From assembly GCA_949318235.1 (NCBI GenBank), contig OX439127.1, positions 21,244,142 through 21,308,141 on the forward strand: a stretch of 64,000 nucleotides of DNA, read 5' to 3'. The position numbers and the translations under genes were made by a program. Shown piece after piece: positions 36,801-46,905 of the stretch (the first letter of the stretch is position 1; every line of letters starts with the position of its first letter). Below the pieces are notes generated by a model, which saw only the letters and a program-made list of their open reading frames with translations, was not told the origin of the DNA and ran no database searches. This stretch comes from Ecdyonurus torrentis (lineage: Eukaryota; Arthropoda; Insecta; Ephemeroptera; Heptageniidae).

Positions 36801-39755
36801 ATTTTTTTATGCATATTTAAAAAAAAATGTATAAAAGGAAAGGATGGTACCATATACTGATTCATACCCTAGCAGTATTATATTATGATAAGGTGTTCAG
36901 GGGCTTTCAGGGTAGGATTCGCCATAAGATTAGATTGGTGAATGTTGACTGGCCCCTTGAAGGGCAGTTACGCCCCCAAAAGTGGGTATAACTGGTCCAA
37001 AGTGGAATACAGCAAGCATCTAACCATGTTGATGTTCATAAGATCTAAATGACACCTTGGTTTTAAGAGTGTACGTAATAATCTTAGAGTGACTGACAGA
37101 AGAGGAGGCTGTCGTCTTCAACACATTATGTAACCAAAGTAAATATTTGCATTAAATGTGCCATCAACATCTTCTCCAAGCTACACATATCATTATGGTA
37201 AGGCACTTTTGTTTTTCCAATTATTTCCTTAAATAGCATCAACCAAATCAAAATGGTTTCACATTTCCTTCAAATCAATAATACGCATAATTTTGATAGA
37301 ACTCTAGGAATACTAAAGATGTGCAGCATTTTAATAAGCTATTTTTAATTTTTTAAGCCTAATATGTATTTTTTAACCTATTAGTTGTTGAATTTTACTT
37401 ACAGGCGTAATTAAAGCAGCAACTCCAATAGGTTTCTTAATCAGCAGCATTTCTTTGCTGGGAATTGGGCTTGAAACAACTTCTCCCTGAAAGTCAATCA
37501 TATCGTTATTTTTGTTGTCCTAAAGTGGGCAAGGGATAAAAATAATACAATATACAAAAAATAATTTTAATAAACATGTTAATCTTCTTGCATCAAAATG
37601 AAATTTACAAAGAAGGAATGATTTACACTTTACAAAGCCATGGCTACCTGGAGCTTCTGCTATAAAACAGTTGTGAATTTGCCAGGTATTCACATATTTG
37701 TAAAGTGTAGATCAGCCATTCTTTAAAAATTTGTTAATAGAAGCTTCAATTTGATGCGAGAATATTGATATTTACTTCTATACAGTATAGCATGGTAACA
37801 GGGTGGTAATGAAACTTAAAAACACCATAAGTGTGAAGCACTGTTACATATTGTCTGTTTAAAGTAAATTATCATAAAGCTGGATTCACAATATTCACAT
37901 ATTCTGATTTTTGCACATTGCACAATAAAATTTAACAATACATTTTCATAATTGAATTTAGTTATGCAAATTCAAATTAGTTCTTTGTTTAACAACAGAG
38001 CAAGTCCGATACACTGAATATAATAGAGTACAAAACAATACAAAAACCTTAAGCCCGAAAGGAATACAAATAGTATTAGAGTATTATAACATTTTTTTAA
38101 AAATGATTGAAAAATCAAGTAAGTGAAAAAGTACTAAAATAGCACATTGTTTAGATTGTGCCTAAACATAGTCAGTGACATATTTAAGGAATCCAAATCA
38201 CAAGTACACGCACAGTTAACAATATTTGAAAAATTGTGTTGCACTCTGTTGCTAAAAGTGTAATGAGCAATGTTGATACTGTACTTCAGTAGTTGGGCTT
38301 GACTAACTTGAGTGTTCTGCTAATACAAGATGGTGCTTTAAAATCAATAGCCTTAAGTATCTGTGATGCATCAACCATGTTATTAAGCAATTTATAGACA
38401 AACAAATAATTATTGATTCAGAGCGCACTTCAAGCAAATGAACACCTGCCACATCAGTACTGTCAAGAGAGTTGTGTTGGACTCACATGGATCCGACGAG
38501 CTTCTTCCGAGAACCATTCGATGAAACCACTTCCATAAGCCATCTCTCCAGCTGCCTCAGCAAGAGGTTTGCCAGACTCGGCTGTCATTATACGAGCAAT
38601 CTCGTCTTTGTGTTCCACAAGCAAGGTGTACCAGTTGCGTAATAATGTTGCACGGTCCTAGCCAAATTAATAAAATATTTTAATCATTATGTAAATACAT
38701 AAATAATAAACTGAAATGACTCTTAATATAATCATCATTTTAGGGTTCAAAACAAAAGTTGACGATTTTCTACATATAACCCAACATGGTTTTAACTTAA
38801 TTATCAGGTATGGTAGAGGGGCCAGTTTTCGGCACCTTAATAGTTTTTGGCACCCCAACTTTAACATATTTTTTACTCCAAGGGTATACAATTCCAAGAG
38901 CTGAAGATTTTTTGTGATATTAAGATTTACCACCCCCACCTCCTTAATTTTTCTCTAATCTCAACTGTAGGTGGTTTTCCCACTAAAAAATAAACTGCCG
39001 AATTCTGGGGGGCTGCCGAAAACAAGGGTATCTAATCTACCATGCATAATGTACCGGTATGCAATATAATAATAATTAAATAATAATATTTGACAGCTAT
39101 GAAAAAAAAAACTCTTTATCTGTGTTGAAAATATCTTCAAAGGGCTAATCGGGTGGTATATTAAATCTGAAAAGGAGCCAAAATTTGATTCTTTGATCAG
39201 GGATGGATCATTGTCACGTGGGTTAATTATTAAACCATAAATGATACTCAGTATTGTACTAAATATATTAAAGCCCATACAAACCTTGGCAGTGGTGTAC
39301 TCCCATGTCTGCAATGCTGTATACGCTGCATGAACAGCAGTCTCAGCATCTTTAGCATCCAGATCAGGCACTTGACTTATTAATTGCCCATTTGCTGGAT
39401 TAACTACATCAAACATTCGACCTGAAGTAGCAGAAACCCATTTTCCGTCAACGAATGCTTGATTTTTAATTAATGATGACATACTGCGTCTTCCTATTTG
39501 TGGAATCTACAAGAATAATTGAAAATAATATATTGTCATGTGCATGCGTGCCATGTATGTATGTTATGCAAAATCATCATAGATTTATCACACTGATAAA
39601 GTCTACGATTTTTTTTTTTTTTTTTTTTTTTTTTAATAAGTATACTTTTAAAATTGCTGATAAGATAGTGAAAAAAAAAAGCTTCTCGGCGTGTATTTAA
39701 AGAACAATTTAAATTCATTACTAACCTGTTTTATTACCAAGTGGCAGATATTCAT
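33598..39755 (-). CDS. ALDH5A1: Succinate-semialdehyde dehydrogenase, mitochondrial (ALDH5A1)
   Basis: Oxidises succinic semialdehyde to succinate with NAD+ in the mitochondrial matrix, the last step of GABA breakdown. Nine exons (minus): 39755-39726, 39506-39285, 38657-38487, 37486-37403, 36761-36521, 36397-36234, 36152-35997, 35474-35302 and 33862-33598. They sum to 1506 nt, or 501 aa plus TAA, with all phases matching and GT-AG introns. Residues 1-18 ([18 protein letters not shown]) look like a short basic mitochondrial presequence. ALDH motifs seen: TPWNFP with Asn171, the GSTNIG nucleotide-binding loop (250-255), general base Glu272 in LELGG, catalytic Cys306 in GQTCVSAN, EEIFGPV, and the C-terminal GREGS-x-YGIEEY. 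The human protein has 535 aa with a longer presequence. Ser308 replaces the second cysteine of the human C-x-C redox pair. Confidence 0.95.
35302..35474 (-). CDS. ALDH5A1: ALDH5A1 exon 8
   Basis: 173 nt, phase 0 in and phase 2 out. It encodes [26 protein letters not shown] and [12 protein letters not shown]. The E-E-I-F-G-P motif binds the cofactor ribose in ALDHs. Confidence 0.95.
35527..35933. mobile_element. Foldback element in ALDH5A1 intron, about 0.4 kb
   Basis: Arms of about 150 bp pair: AGAGAGAT, TTGAATTGAAAATTAATAAAA, GATTCTCTAATTTATA, TTGGGACATG-GATCAAAT and GTTAAAAGGATAGGGATA, each found again in reverse complement in the right half. Confidence 0.75.
35997..36152 (-). CDS. ALDH5A1: ALDH5A1 exon 7 (catalytic cysteine)
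   Basis: 52 codons, phase 0 at both ends. It begins [11 protein letters not shown], so Cys306 is the nucleophile. It also holds TQGPLIN, a conserved substrate-pocket segment in SSADH. The second cysteine of the human C-V-C pair is Ser308 here. Confidence 0.95.
36234..36397 (-). CDS. ALDH5A1: ALDH5A1 exon 6
   Basis: 164 nt, phase 1 in and phase 0 out. It encodes [27 protein letters not shown] (general base Glu272) and [10 protein letters not shown]. The catalytic cysteine follows directly after the intron. Confidence 0.95.
36521..36761 (-). CDS. ALDH5A1: ALDH5A1 exon 5
   Basis: 241 nt, phase 0 in and phase 1 out. It starts [20 protein letters not shown], continues with [19 protein letters not shown], and ends in VSFTG. 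It carries the oxyanion-hole Asn171 and the K-P-A-E cofactor-binding motif. Confidence 0.95.
36850..37002 (+). repeat. Repeat with embedded MITE, copy 2 (MITE truncated)
   Basis: The copy includes about 57 bp of the same sequence left of the MITE and about 100 bp of MITE, but lacks the right terminal repeat. It lies in the ALDH5A1 intron between exons 4 and 5. Confidence 0.8.
37403..37486 (-). CDS. ALDH5A1: ALDH5A1 exon 4
   Basis: 28 codons, phase 0 at both ends. The acceptor is TTGACTTTCAG and the donor GTAAGT. It encodes [20 protein letters not shown] then GVAALITP, leading into the active-site Asn motif split across the next intron. Confidence 0.95.
37582..37769. mobile_element. Snap-back MITE, subfamily 2 copy b (about 188 bp)
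   Basis: Same layout and apex (GGCTACCTGGAGCTTCTGCT) as the copy at 22525, with more mismatches between the arms, so older. It lies in the ALDH5A1 intron between exons 3 and 4. Confidence 0.8.
38487..38657 (-). CDS. ALDH5A1: ALDH5A1 exon 3
   Basis: 57 codons, phase 0 at both ends. The donor is GTGAGT. It contains [34 protein letters not shown] and [13 protein letters not shown], all close to the matching region of known SSADH (TAESGKP and EWFSEEARR are family hallmarks). Confidence 0.95.
38810..39045. mobile_element. Possible MITE in ALDH5A1 intron
   Basis: Ends TGGTAGA and TCTACCA, followed inwards by TTTTCGGCACC / GGCTGCCGAAAAC. Arms are gapped and short, and no clean target duplication was seen. 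Confidence 0.35.
39285..39506 (-). CDS. ALDH5A1: ALDH5A1 exon 2
   Basis: 74 codons, phase 0 at both ends. The acceptor is TTATTCTTGTAG and the donor is the unusual GTTTGT. It encodes the end of the presequence and the N-terminal ALDH strand: [20 protein letters not shown], then PANGQ, and ending [11 protein letters not shown]. Confidence 0.93.
39726..39755 (-). CDS. ALDH5A1: ALDH5A1 exon 1 (start of transit peptide)
   Basis: Ten codons, [10 protein letters not shown], followed by the donor GTTAGT. The ATG is the only one that gives an upstream exon joining in frame to exon 2, whose first eight codons (IPQIGRRS) lie before the next Met. An alternative start at that Met (39482) would remove the presequence and give a cytosolic form. 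Confidence 0.75.
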
Positions 39756-40032
39756 GATGGTGAGAACAAAATTATATATAACAAAAGGATAAATTATAAC
39801 TTGCAAACATTAAAATAGAACACAAATATTAATGAAAAATACGACACTGTAAGCTATCAAGTAGGTTGCTCCTGCTATTAATTAATTAAATTGATAGCTT
39901 CCCGGATTAGATTGAATAAATTGATGTTGATGTTTTTGTTTTGAACTTGAACATCTGTTCAATCAGGATTCTGGACAGTTGACAATCGTCATAAAAACGC
40001 GCCATTTAAAAATGATTTGAAACTAACGAGGA

Positions 40033-40070
<38 letters not shown>

Positions 40071-40104
40071 TACAATCAGGAATATGGATATATATATATA
40101 TCAT
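39756..40104. other. Upstream region of ALDH5A1
   Basis: Should contain the ALDH5A1 5' UTR and promoter (minus strand). It holds a 37-nt poly-A run at about 40031 but no clear TATA box. Nothing else is recognised. Confidence 0.4.
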
Positions 40105-40381
40105 ATATATGTTAGCATCAAAACCCGAAATTGACCCAAACTAGGTATTTTTGCTCATTTCGGCTTTTGGTTCGTCGCTTTTTGCCAAAACCCGGAATGC
40201 CAGTTTATTTCGGCTTTCATGGTCACGAAATTTTGATCCATACTATAGTTTTGAGCATTTCACAAAAAGCAAAACCCGGTGTAAACATTTTTATCTAGTT
40301 TTGGTCTTTGAATTTTGACCAGAACTAGTTGTGGTCAAAATAGAAAAATCAAAAGCCGAAAAATGAACACTTCTCATCTCA
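40105..40381 (+). repeat. Inverted repeat pair, left copy
   Basis: About 275 bp rich in CGGCTTTTGG and CCAAAACCCGGAATGCCA-type blocks. The reverse complement is at 44106-44380 with high similarity. Confidence 0.85.
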
Positions 40382-40602
40382 GAATTTTATGCAATGATAA
40401 AAGACTAAAATTATATTATAAATGCATGATGTTTTGGTATTATCATTGAGGCGTTATAGCAATATATTTTATTATTTTACTTGAAATTTAAAATATATGA
40501 TCTGAAAGATTTATTTGATTAGAATGCGCTGACCATAATCTCTAAATCTTATGGCTATAGATACGGAATATAAATTGAGACAATATGAAAAATAAACTTA
40601 CT

Positions 40603-41138
40603 GTTTGACCTAGCAATGGACCACTTGCAATGAGCGAACTTTTTAAAATAATTTAAAATTTTCTTAATGCATTTCTCAAAAAAAAAATAATAATAAAATT
40701 ATTTTCCCTTGTTGCAACAATTACAAACATTTCATTACAAGTGGTCCATTCAGTAAAAGTAGTAATAGAGTATATTTTAATTGGCTACTTACGATTAAAT
40801 GTAAATTAAGAGCTATGTATAAAACCACTAACCCATGTTCACTTATAATTTGCGCACCCACAATATAAGTGTGTTGCGAACTTTTTAAATTCAAACACTT
40901 TCTTATCCTGTTTCAAACGAATATTATAAAATTATAAACCATGTTTTCAGCACAGAGACAAACAGTCAACTAAATATACGCACAAGAAATATTTTAAAAT
41001 AAATCGTTATCACTCGATAACGGTGGACTTGAACTTTGAACCAATATAAGGGAAATTAGTCATAAGTCATAATATATCACTCTTTTTGTAAATTAAAATA
41101 AATATTTTTACTTTTTTTATATGTAACGTGTCGTGTTA

Positions 41139-41159
<21 letters not shown>
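40603..41159 (+). repeat. Direct duplication, copy 1
   Basis: About 0.56 kb starting GTTTGACCTAGCAATGG and ending in (CT)n. Repeated with a few indels at 43478-44060. The unit contains short self-complementary ends (ATGGACCACTTGCAATG / CATTACAAGTGGTCCAT) near its left side. Confidence 0.9.
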
Positions 41160-41191
<32 letters not shown>

Positions 41192-41984
41192 TTCTTATAT
41201 ATACGAGTATATCTCTTTCTTAAGAACAAAGATAGAAATTGAACTACACTCTCTAGTAGAGAAATGCAGAGGCGTCCAAAATGCTTAAACAACAAACAAG
41301 TCAACAAGGGGCGTCCAAACAAGTCAACAATGACTTTTTTAATAGACCATCGTGTTATTAGGCCTCCCGAAATCGCAATCTTAAAAGTTTAATTTTTAAC
41401 GCGCTGAGAACAACCGCCGTTTAGTTTACACAAATTTTAATGCAAATAAGTATTACAACATTTATGCATGATATGATGTACTATTCACCTAAATGCTCCT
41501 GTTTAAGAGGCCGTTTTACTCTCTGGAAAATATAAATGTAAACAAACTGTCTAAAAGATCAAAATCTAAGATAAGGCAGGAAACTTAAATGACTGAAATC
41601 GAGTGGTCATACGTCATCAGAGTGACCAATAATCACAGGAAACGAATACAATAGATTGGTATGTAAGGCAGTGATAACAGGTTTCAAATCAAGCTCGAGC
41701 CTTGCAAAGAACGAAGAGAGTATTTTTTTACATAATATTGAATCTATAGACAGCAAACATTCTTATAATATTATAATATAACGCATTTATTTATTTTTTG
41801 TATAATATTGTAAAAGGAAAAAATAAAATCATAGAAATATGCAATTTGCTTCTTCCATGCAAATATGATAATGCATATTACAATAAAAATATATTAACTT
41901 TTAAAAGTCTACGTGCAAATGATACAATATAAATAATAAGTAATAATATTATATAAACGAAAACACAAATTTGAAGATGAAAAT
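41160..41984. other. Unassigned spacer inside the duplicated block
   Basis: (TA)n follows the (CT)n of copy 1. No gene or splice-supported frame was found. Confidence 0.4.
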
Positions 41985-42575
41985 AAATTGCCGTTGATCT
42001 CCAAATCGTGACAGTTCATCAGAAAGGTGTATAATTATATAAATTATTTGCAAGCAATATAATATATTTGCATTAAAATAAAAATAAGTGATATTGTCCA
42101 AATATTTTAATTTATTAATAATATATCCATTTTCTTAGTGTGCCGATAATATCAATTTATTTTCTTCCAAATTATTGTTTTAGTATAATATTGTACTTTT
42201 ATAATTTTATTTTTTTATCATTATATATATTGCACGTATATAAATCTAAAAATATCGTGTGTATTTTTTTAAGCTTTTTTTTCCCTTCTTTTTTTCAAAA
42301 ATTGTTTTATTTAATTATAATATGATAGTTCAATATTAATTAATAAGCCTGTAGTTACCACAATCTTAATCCTTTTGATCAAAATTTTTTTTCTTACTTC
42401 TCTTCTTCATTTTTTTTTCTTCTAATTATGGGGTAAATAACTTTAAATATATTTTCTTTAAGATGAAAGCAATGCTTGACCTGCGATGACCATAACTAAA
42501 TCGCAATCATGACATTTTTAATAATTTTATAAGGTCCCAACATTATACAGATTATTGAATGTTAGCTTGATTATG
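41985..42575 (-). repeat. Dispersed repeat, copy 2
   Basis: Reverse-complement counterpart of 13850-14470: GGTCCCAACATTATA, ATGACCATAACTAAAT, TTAAGATGAAAGCAATGCTT. The copies are diverged but colinear. Confidence 0.55.
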
Positions 42576-43339
42576 TCTAGCCAGCAACTCGTATAGTCAT
42601 TTTTTTTTCTCATTCACCTATAAACTACTCTGATATTAGACGAGATAATATTTTACATAACATCCGCTGTTTGGGGAGTTTACTAAGCTGACCTTCGTAC
42701 ACTTTCTTAGCAATAATAAAAGTATATATCGTGATGATAGAAAATATTGAAAAATACTCGACTAAAAGCAAAATAGAACATACTTCTATAAGTGTCCACA
42801 GTGGCGCATTTCCCTAGTACAATAAATATAACATCGTAATTCCAATTTAATTAATTAATTAAGCATCGGATATAAATTATATTTAAACCATTGAAAAGCT
42901 ATTAAAAAAACGAAGGCATTCAAAGAGCGCTTTTTTTATAAACCCAATAGCAACTTTTTAATTGGTTAAAAACAGAACAAAAAAAGATATCGAAAATCGG
43001 CTCAGTGAAGGTCTAGATAATATATTTGTAATAATGTGTTAAAAATTTGGCATCTCTAGGTGTATTAGTTGCGGAGAAATCTTGGAAGTACGATTTCATT
43101 GATTTGAATGGGCAGCAAGCAGGCAGCGTATAGAGAGTAAAACGGCCTCTTAACACTTTTTTTTTTTTTTTTTTTCAATCTTTTTTCTAGAACCTACCTA
43201 CTTTTAATACGACTATGATCTTTCAAGAAATCTAAAAATAAAATGTTAATAAAATTCAATTTAAAAGACATGTCATTACATATTTAACTACCAAATTTTA
43301 ATTAAAAAAATAGAGTCAAAAAGACCGGATTGCTAAAAA

Positions 43340-43477
43340 AATTCGCCTCCGGCGGTAAGGTAGCTCTGCCCCCTTAACCCCCTTCAGGGGGGCTACGACC
43401 CCCTGACCCCCCGTCTGGGTATTGGCGCCCCTTTGGGTGACTCCCGGAGTGCGCCTTTTCGTCCCAATCCGACCCTG
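43340..43477. mobile_element. GC-rich transposon end (hAT-like terminus CAGGGTCGGATTGG)
   Basis: On the minus strand it starts CAGGGTCGGATTGGGACG, the same terminus as the MITE at 30357, followed by a GC-rich subterminal region. No left partner was found, so it is truncated. Confidence 0.55.
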
Positions 43478-44023
43478 GTTGACCTATAGCAATGGAGCAC
43501 TTGCAATGAGCGAACTTTGTGAAATAATTTGAAATTTTCTTAATGCATTTCTTACAAAAAAAAAAAAATCCTTTGTTGCAACAATTACAAACATTTTATT
43601 GTAAGTGGTCCATTCAGTAATAGTAGTAATAGAGTATATTATTATTATTTTAAGGGGCTACTTTGCTACTTACGATTAAATGTAAATTAAGAGCTATGTA
43701 TAAAACCACTAACTATGTTCACTTACAATTTGTGCACCAACAATATACGTGTGTTAAATGTGAACTTTTTAAATTCAAACACTTTCTTATCCTGTTTCTA
43801 ACGAATATTATGAAATTATAAACCATGTTTTCAGCACAGAGACAGTCAACTGAATATACGCACAAGAAATATTTTAAAATAAATCGTTATCACTGCTGGA
43901 TAAAGGAAGGTGTACTTGAACTTTGAACCAATATAAGGAAAATTAGTAATAAGTCATAATATATCACTCTTATTGTAAATTAAAATAAATATTTTTACTT
44001 TTTTTATTTAACGTGTCGTGTTA

Positions 44024-44060
<37 letters not shown>
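43478..44060 (+). repeat. Direct duplication, copy 2
   Basis: Second copy, starting GTTGACCTATAGCAATGG immediately after a transposon-like end ...ATCCGACCCTG, and ending in a (CT)n tract. Confidence 0.9.
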
Positions 44061-44074
<14 letters not shown>

Positions 44075-44105
44075 CTCTCTCTCTCTTATTCTTATATCAA
44101 ATAAT

Positions 44106-44380
44106 TGAGTTGAGAATGTTCCTTTTTCGGCTTTTGATTTTTCTATTTTGACCACAACTAGTCCTGGTCAAAATTCTAAGACCAAAACTAGATATAAATG
44201 TTTACACCGGGTTTTGCTTTTTGCGAAATGCTCAAAACTAGTATGGATTAAAATTTCGTGACCAAAAGCCGAAATAAAGTGGCATTCCGGGTTTTGGCAA
44301 AAAGCGACGAACCAAAAGCCGAAATGAGCAAAAATACCTAGTTTGGGTCAATTTCAGGTTTTGATGCTAACATATACATA
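44106..44380 (-). repeat. Inverted repeat pair, right copy
   Basis: Reverse complement of 40105-40381, ending about 225 bp before the polyA signal of the PLRF-amide precursor gene. Confidence 0.85.
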
Positions 44381-44605
44381 GATTCGGAATTGCAAAATAT
44401 AATATAATTTATGCATCGCATGACGAGATAGATAATGATGTTTTACGGCTGTTTTATTTCTAGTGAGAAAAAAAAAACATTTTCCCTCTTGAATATTTTA
44501 TTATTTTCTACCTATTACATCATGATCACTGTAGATATATAATGTGTATGGAGAAATTCAAAGATAAAGCTTATAAGTATTAAAATTTTAATTTACATTT
44601 TTTGT

Positions 44606-44617
44606 TTTATTTATTGA
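44606..44617 (-). terminator. PolyA signal of the PLRF-amide precursor gene
   Basis: AATAAATAAAA on the minus strand about 25 nt beyond the TAA at 44639-44637. It is the only nearby hexamer and places the 3' end close to the duplicated block at 44.1-44.4 kb. Confidence 0.6.
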
Positions 44618-44636
44618 ACTACAATACATGTATAAT

Positions 44637-45104
44637 TTACGATAGCTGCAATAAACATGCTAGAGATAACGGATTATTGCAACAATAGCACGGTTGTTCT
44701 TTGGTGTAATGATTCCGTCGCTCGGATAAGAGCAGTTGAATCCTCGCCAAGGGAAGCGACTTGCGAGCTTCCCGTGAAGTTGTCACGGTGACAGCAAGTC
44801 GATCGCTACTGGATTTGGTAGCATATCCAGACGTGGAACTCAAATGCGGTGCTAATAGTGGATCGCGTTTACCAAAGCGTAAAGGTCTTCGTGAACGGCA
44901 AGCGTCGCATTGTATTTGCATCTCCGCATATTGGCACAGTAGATCACACCGTAGTTCACGCAAAGCGCATTCAGCATCTTCTGCAGCTAGCGTACCTTGA
45001 GCTGCAGTAACTGCGTTATGACCTCCACTCAAACCCAAGGCGTGCACGTAGATTAGCAACACAATTAGCAACCATAACCCTCCTTGCCACTCGTGTCTTG
45101 CCAT
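44637..45104 (-). CDS. Putative secreted Cys-rich PLRF-amide neuropeptide precursor
   Basis: 155 aa, coding region in one exon. The exon begins at 45116 after a good acceptor (TTTCAATATTTCAG), 12 nt before the ATG; an upstream in-frame Met at 45134 lies in the intron and is rejected. Residues 10-25 (hydrophobic LWLLIVLLIYVHALGL) are a signal peptide. Five cysteines follow at 46, 53, 57, 66 and 69, then RSRRPLRFGKRD: Gly78 is an amide donor and Lys79-Arg80 a dibasic cleavage site. One Cys-rich peptide ending in Pro-Leu-Arg-Phe-amide is therefore predicted. The C-terminal part has an RR at 129-130 and a CYCC plus one Cys (139, 141, 142, 150). AATAAA follows 25-30 nt after the TAA. The precursor organisation is that of a peptide hormone. 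I do not recognise the family; RF-amide types (sNPF, NPFF-like, luqin) are only loosely similar at the last residues. Confidence 0.7.
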   Translation of the reverse strand: MARHEWQGGLWLLIVLLIYVHALGLSGGHNAVTAAQGTLAAEDAECALRELRCDLLCQYAEMQIQCDACRSRRPLRFGKRDPLLAPHLSSTSGYATKSSSDRLAVTVTTSREARKSLPLARIQLLLSERRNHYTKEQPCYCCNNPLSLACLLQLS

Positions 45105-45116
45105 CGCACTCGCCTC

Positions 45117-46442
45117 CTGAAATATTGAAAGCAAACATTCGGTTCAGAGTTGCACATTTCAATTTCAATGCCTTTTGCTTAAAAATCATTGCTAGTACTT
45201 TTTCCTTAGGAAACTCAAAATAACGGGAAAATGACAGAATATAGCGCAGACCGAAAAAAAAAAGTTGGATTAATTAAAGTAAAAAACTATCGGCCTGGCA
45301 CTTTTTAATTGTAACCGATATTGTTGACAACATCGCAACGTCTTCGCTTGTATGTATTATATGCTCAATTAAAAAATAACTCGTATTTCTGCATGAAGTC
45401 CGTATTTTGAGACTTTTGCTATCTGACTGAATAAATATTATCCTTAAATATAAAAATTTGTGTTCTTAACAAGGTTTCATAAAAGAACACAAAAGAGGGG
45501 ATTTCAAATATTATATATATAGAAACTCGTGTTCTTGGCGACTGCTTTTTTTTTATTTATAGCAAATTTGATTTGCATTAATAAGATAAAAACTATATAA
45601 AGGCAAACGTTAAGAACAACGATAATAATTTTTTTAAATCAATTTTCTGCTGTAGTAAAGAAAAAAAAATCAAATGTCCATTAAAATAATTTTGTTTTCC
45701 TACTTGTTAGATGTTTTTATTTATTTATTTATTTATTTATTTATTATTTTTTTTTTTTGCCATGAAAAAGGTAATTTGGTTTTGCACCGGATACAATTCT
45801 TTTTCTTGGAGTGTATAAAAATGGATCAACAGCATAATATATTGATATTATTGAAATTATTGTTTCTAAAAATTTGTTCTTCTCTATAAAATATGCTATA
45901 AAATAAAGTTATAGTGACATTCAGTGTCTTTTTAGTTTCAAACCAACATGATGATGTAAAATCAATGCACTTTAGTACACAAGTCATAAGCGAAGTACCA
46001 TAAATTTTTTAGAGGAAAACAAACTTTGTAGCTCACTTTACTCTGATAATAAGTAAAAATTTTGACTTTTGTCCAAGAATATATATTTAGAAAATATAAT
46101 TAATAGAAGATGAGGTTTATAGGCCCGCCACTATAGTCGCACCCACTCTTGTACGCTAAGAAAATGCAAAACTTGCACAACAATGGGAGTAAATGCCAAC
46201 ATTTCAATGCATTCTTTGCCACCCACCGCACCCGCTCTATATCTTGGCCAGTGTAATCATATTTACGATTTTTCCATGAGCCTAATGTATTGCAAGATTT
46301 AGATTTCAATTTTGGTACCAAGCCCAAACATAACAATATATTGAATAATATGGCTCGTGACAAGATGCTTTTACAATATTTTCCTATTTTATGAATAAAA
46401 ATTACTATATTACAATTTTGGTTCATTAATAGAACGTTATTT

Positions 46443-46473
<31 letters not shown>

Positions 46474-46866
46474 TAATACGTATAAAAATACTTTAATGTC
46501 TAAACCTATTAACCCTTTCAGTTTTGCTATTTTTAATTAAAAACGTCTATTTATTTTTATCTATATGGAATGGAGCAAAGTGAGAAATTACGTGTAAGGA
46601 AACACCAGCGCACTATATACGTATATTCACACATTTTTTTATCTAATAAAAATAATAATTAGCAGCTTTTTATTGGGGGTGAATTAGTTGCAATCATGAA
46701 GAACTGAAAAAAATTATAAACGGGTAACCCTCGAATAAGTAAAGGTTAAATAATAATAATAATAAACTTTGCTAGCTTTTTACAAAACTAAGATTAGTGG
46801 ATCTATTCACTATTTTATTCTATACATTATTCCGAAACCAAAAGCTTCCCGTTTTGTCATTCCATT

Positions 46867-46905
<39 letters not shown>

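Noticed and set aside
38961..39482. 173-residue uninterrupted frame including ALDH5A1 exon 2
   Set aside because: Only the first 66 codons are ALDH; the rest is intron read-through after the GTTTGT donor.
44761..45000. 79-residue plus-strand frame opposite the peptide precursor
   Set aside because: No splice or motif support; the minus strand has signal peptide, cleavage site and polyA signal.
46100..46426. 108-residue minus-strand frame in a GC-richer island
   Set aside because: No recognised motif or splice context; more likely an uncharacterised repeat, so no gene is called.
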